A DNA stretch of 15,866 nucleotides, taken from Bacteroidetes oral taxon 274 str. F0058. GTDB lineage: Bacteria; Bacteroidota; Bacteroidia; Bacteroidales; Paludibacteraceae. The notes beneath the pieces were generated by a model. The model did no database searches and was not told the origin of the DNA. It was given only the letters and a program-made list of their open reading frames with translations. The stretch covers positions 672,213 through 688,078 of the forward strand of contig GG774889.1 of NCBI GenBank assembly GCA_000163695.1. The letters are read 5' to 3'. Below, in pieces: positions 15,467-15,866 of the stretch; the first letter of the stretch is position 1, and every line of letters starts with the position of its first letter. The translations under genes and the position numbers were made by a program.

Positions 15467-15503
15467 GTAGAGACAATACATTCGTAGAAAATACTGTCTC
15501 TAC
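15467..15503. repeat. Inverted repeat upstream of the peptidase gene
   Basis: GTAGAGACA at 15467-15475 pairs with TGTCTCTAC at 15495-15503 around a 19-base spacer. No T tract follows on either side, and the element lies 49 bases upstream of the peptidase start. It could be a degenerate palindromic intergenic repeat or an operator. I see no Bacteroides-type promoter in this region (15419-15600). Confidence 0.6.
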
Positions 15504-15629
15504 GTAAGTTTAACCTAGGTATTCTATACAGAGAGATATACCCTTCTTAGTGCCCATTAATTCATTACTCGGGTAATATAGCAGGACAACAATAATTTAA
15601 ATAGGTTCAAGATAACTTTACGAAAGAAT

Positions 15630-15637
15630 TATCTTTG
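15630..15637 (+). promoter_or_regulatory. Transposase -7 promoter box, right copy
   Basis: TATCTTTG lies 17 bases before the transposase ATG, the same arrangement as in the left copy. Confidence 0.45.
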
Positions 15638-15654
15638 TAAGTTATTTTGCTACA

Positions 15655-15866
15655 ATGAGAAACAAGTACATAAAAGTGACGCACATTTCAGAGAGAAAAA
15701 CGAGAGAGATTATTCGTCTTTTCTACCTCGATATCGAGGCAGAAAAGACGTCTGTTTTAACAAGTATTTCTCGCCCTACCATCAATAGGTTTTATAGAGC
15801 ATTTAGAGAGCGTATAGCTGAATTATGCGAGGCGGAAAGCCCATTTACAAATGGAGAAGTCGAGTT
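15655..15866 (+). CDS. IS1595 family transposase, N-terminal 70 residues, partial
   Basis: The protein is identical to the left-hand transposase fragment except for Tyr instead of Cys at residue 24. It opens with MRNKYIKVTHISERK and runs off the window within the VEL(DE) stretch that starts the catalytic domain. The open frame has no stop to the edge. The two transposase genes point outward from the window, so their catalytic parts are not visible and I cannot say whether either copy is active. Confidence 0.82.
   Translation, partial: MRNKYIKVTHISERKTREIIRLFYLDIEAEKTSVLTSISRPTINRFYRAFRERIAELCEAESPFTNGEVE
15715..15750. repeat. 36-bp palindrome in the right transposase copy, one mismatch
   Basis: This is the same self-complementary stretch as at 126-161. 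The A at 15725 replaces the G that would pair with its partner in the other arm, and the same base causes the Cys-to-Tyr difference. Confidence 0.9.

Larger units (their letters stand above)
15604..15866 (+). mobile_element. IS1595-like insertion sequence, right copy, 5' part only
   Basis: This is the inverted counterpart of the element at the left edge, beginning with GGTTCAAGATAAC at about 15604 and running off the right edge. The flanking bases outside the tip differ from those of the left copy, which places the boundary within one or two bases. Only one base differs between the copies (15725). Confidence 0.85.

Noticed and set aside
15510..15557. A 15-codon frame (MGTKKGISLCIEYLG) upstream of the peptidase, considered as a precursor peptide for the radical SAM maturase
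   Set aside because: The frame stays open upstream of the ATG almost to the IS boundary, and it has no leader, cysteine pattern or Gly-rich core. It looks more like the remnant of something cut by the IS insertion.
1..15866. CRISPR arrays, tRNA or rRNA genes
   Set aside because: No regularly spaced direct repeats, cloverleaf or rRNA-like sequence was seen on either strand.

Overview
The window looks like part of a Bacteroidota chromosome, most likely order Bacteroidales. The signs are a type IX secretion (Por) C-terminal tail on a leucine-rich-repeat protein, Omp28-type lipoproteins, a GldF-like ABC permease, a PagL-like outer-membrane enzyme, and several promoters of the Bacteroides type (TTTG or TTG, about 20 bases, then TAnnTTTG). 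Three intergenic regions carry strong hairpin terminators.

Both ends lie inside the same insertion sequence. Bases 1 to about 272 (minus strand) and about 15604 to 15866 (plus strand) are outward-reading 5' parts of an IS1595-like element, identical except for one base over about 262 bp. Either the assembly broke at this repeat, or the 15.3 kb between the copies is a very large inverted-IS-flanked segment.

From left to right: a secreted BspA-like LRR protein (436-1932); a tandem pair of Omp28/thioredoxin-fold lipoproteins, the second with an added Ig-like (Big2) domain (2258-4193); a 55-residue 2[4Fe-4S] ferredoxin (4433-4600); a small outer-membrane beta-barrel protein (4711-5175, minus); a 1036-residue AddA/RecB-type helicase-nuclease (5400-8510, minus); an AT-rich type II restriction-modification pair (8714-10360); a GldF-type permease without a GldG neighbour (10442-11182, minus); a PagL-like lipid A deacylase (11273-12577); and an operon read on the minus strand (15418 to 12659). 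That operon encodes a secreted HExxH metallopeptidase whose stop overlaps the start of a radical SAM/SPASM maturase. The maturase is a pseudogene with one in-frame stop and two frameshifts.

The envelope genes (LRR protein, Omp28 pair, barrel, PagL) fit a host-associated or oral/gut-type lifestyle; that is inference. The restriction-modification pair differs in base composition and sits between two genes whose usual partners (AddB, GldG) are absent here, which suggests insertion or rearrangement. The most unusual items are the peptidase/rSAM operon with a decayed maturase, a 36-bp perfect palindrome inside the transposase coding sequence, and a degenerate octamer repeat found 3' of two unrelated genes.
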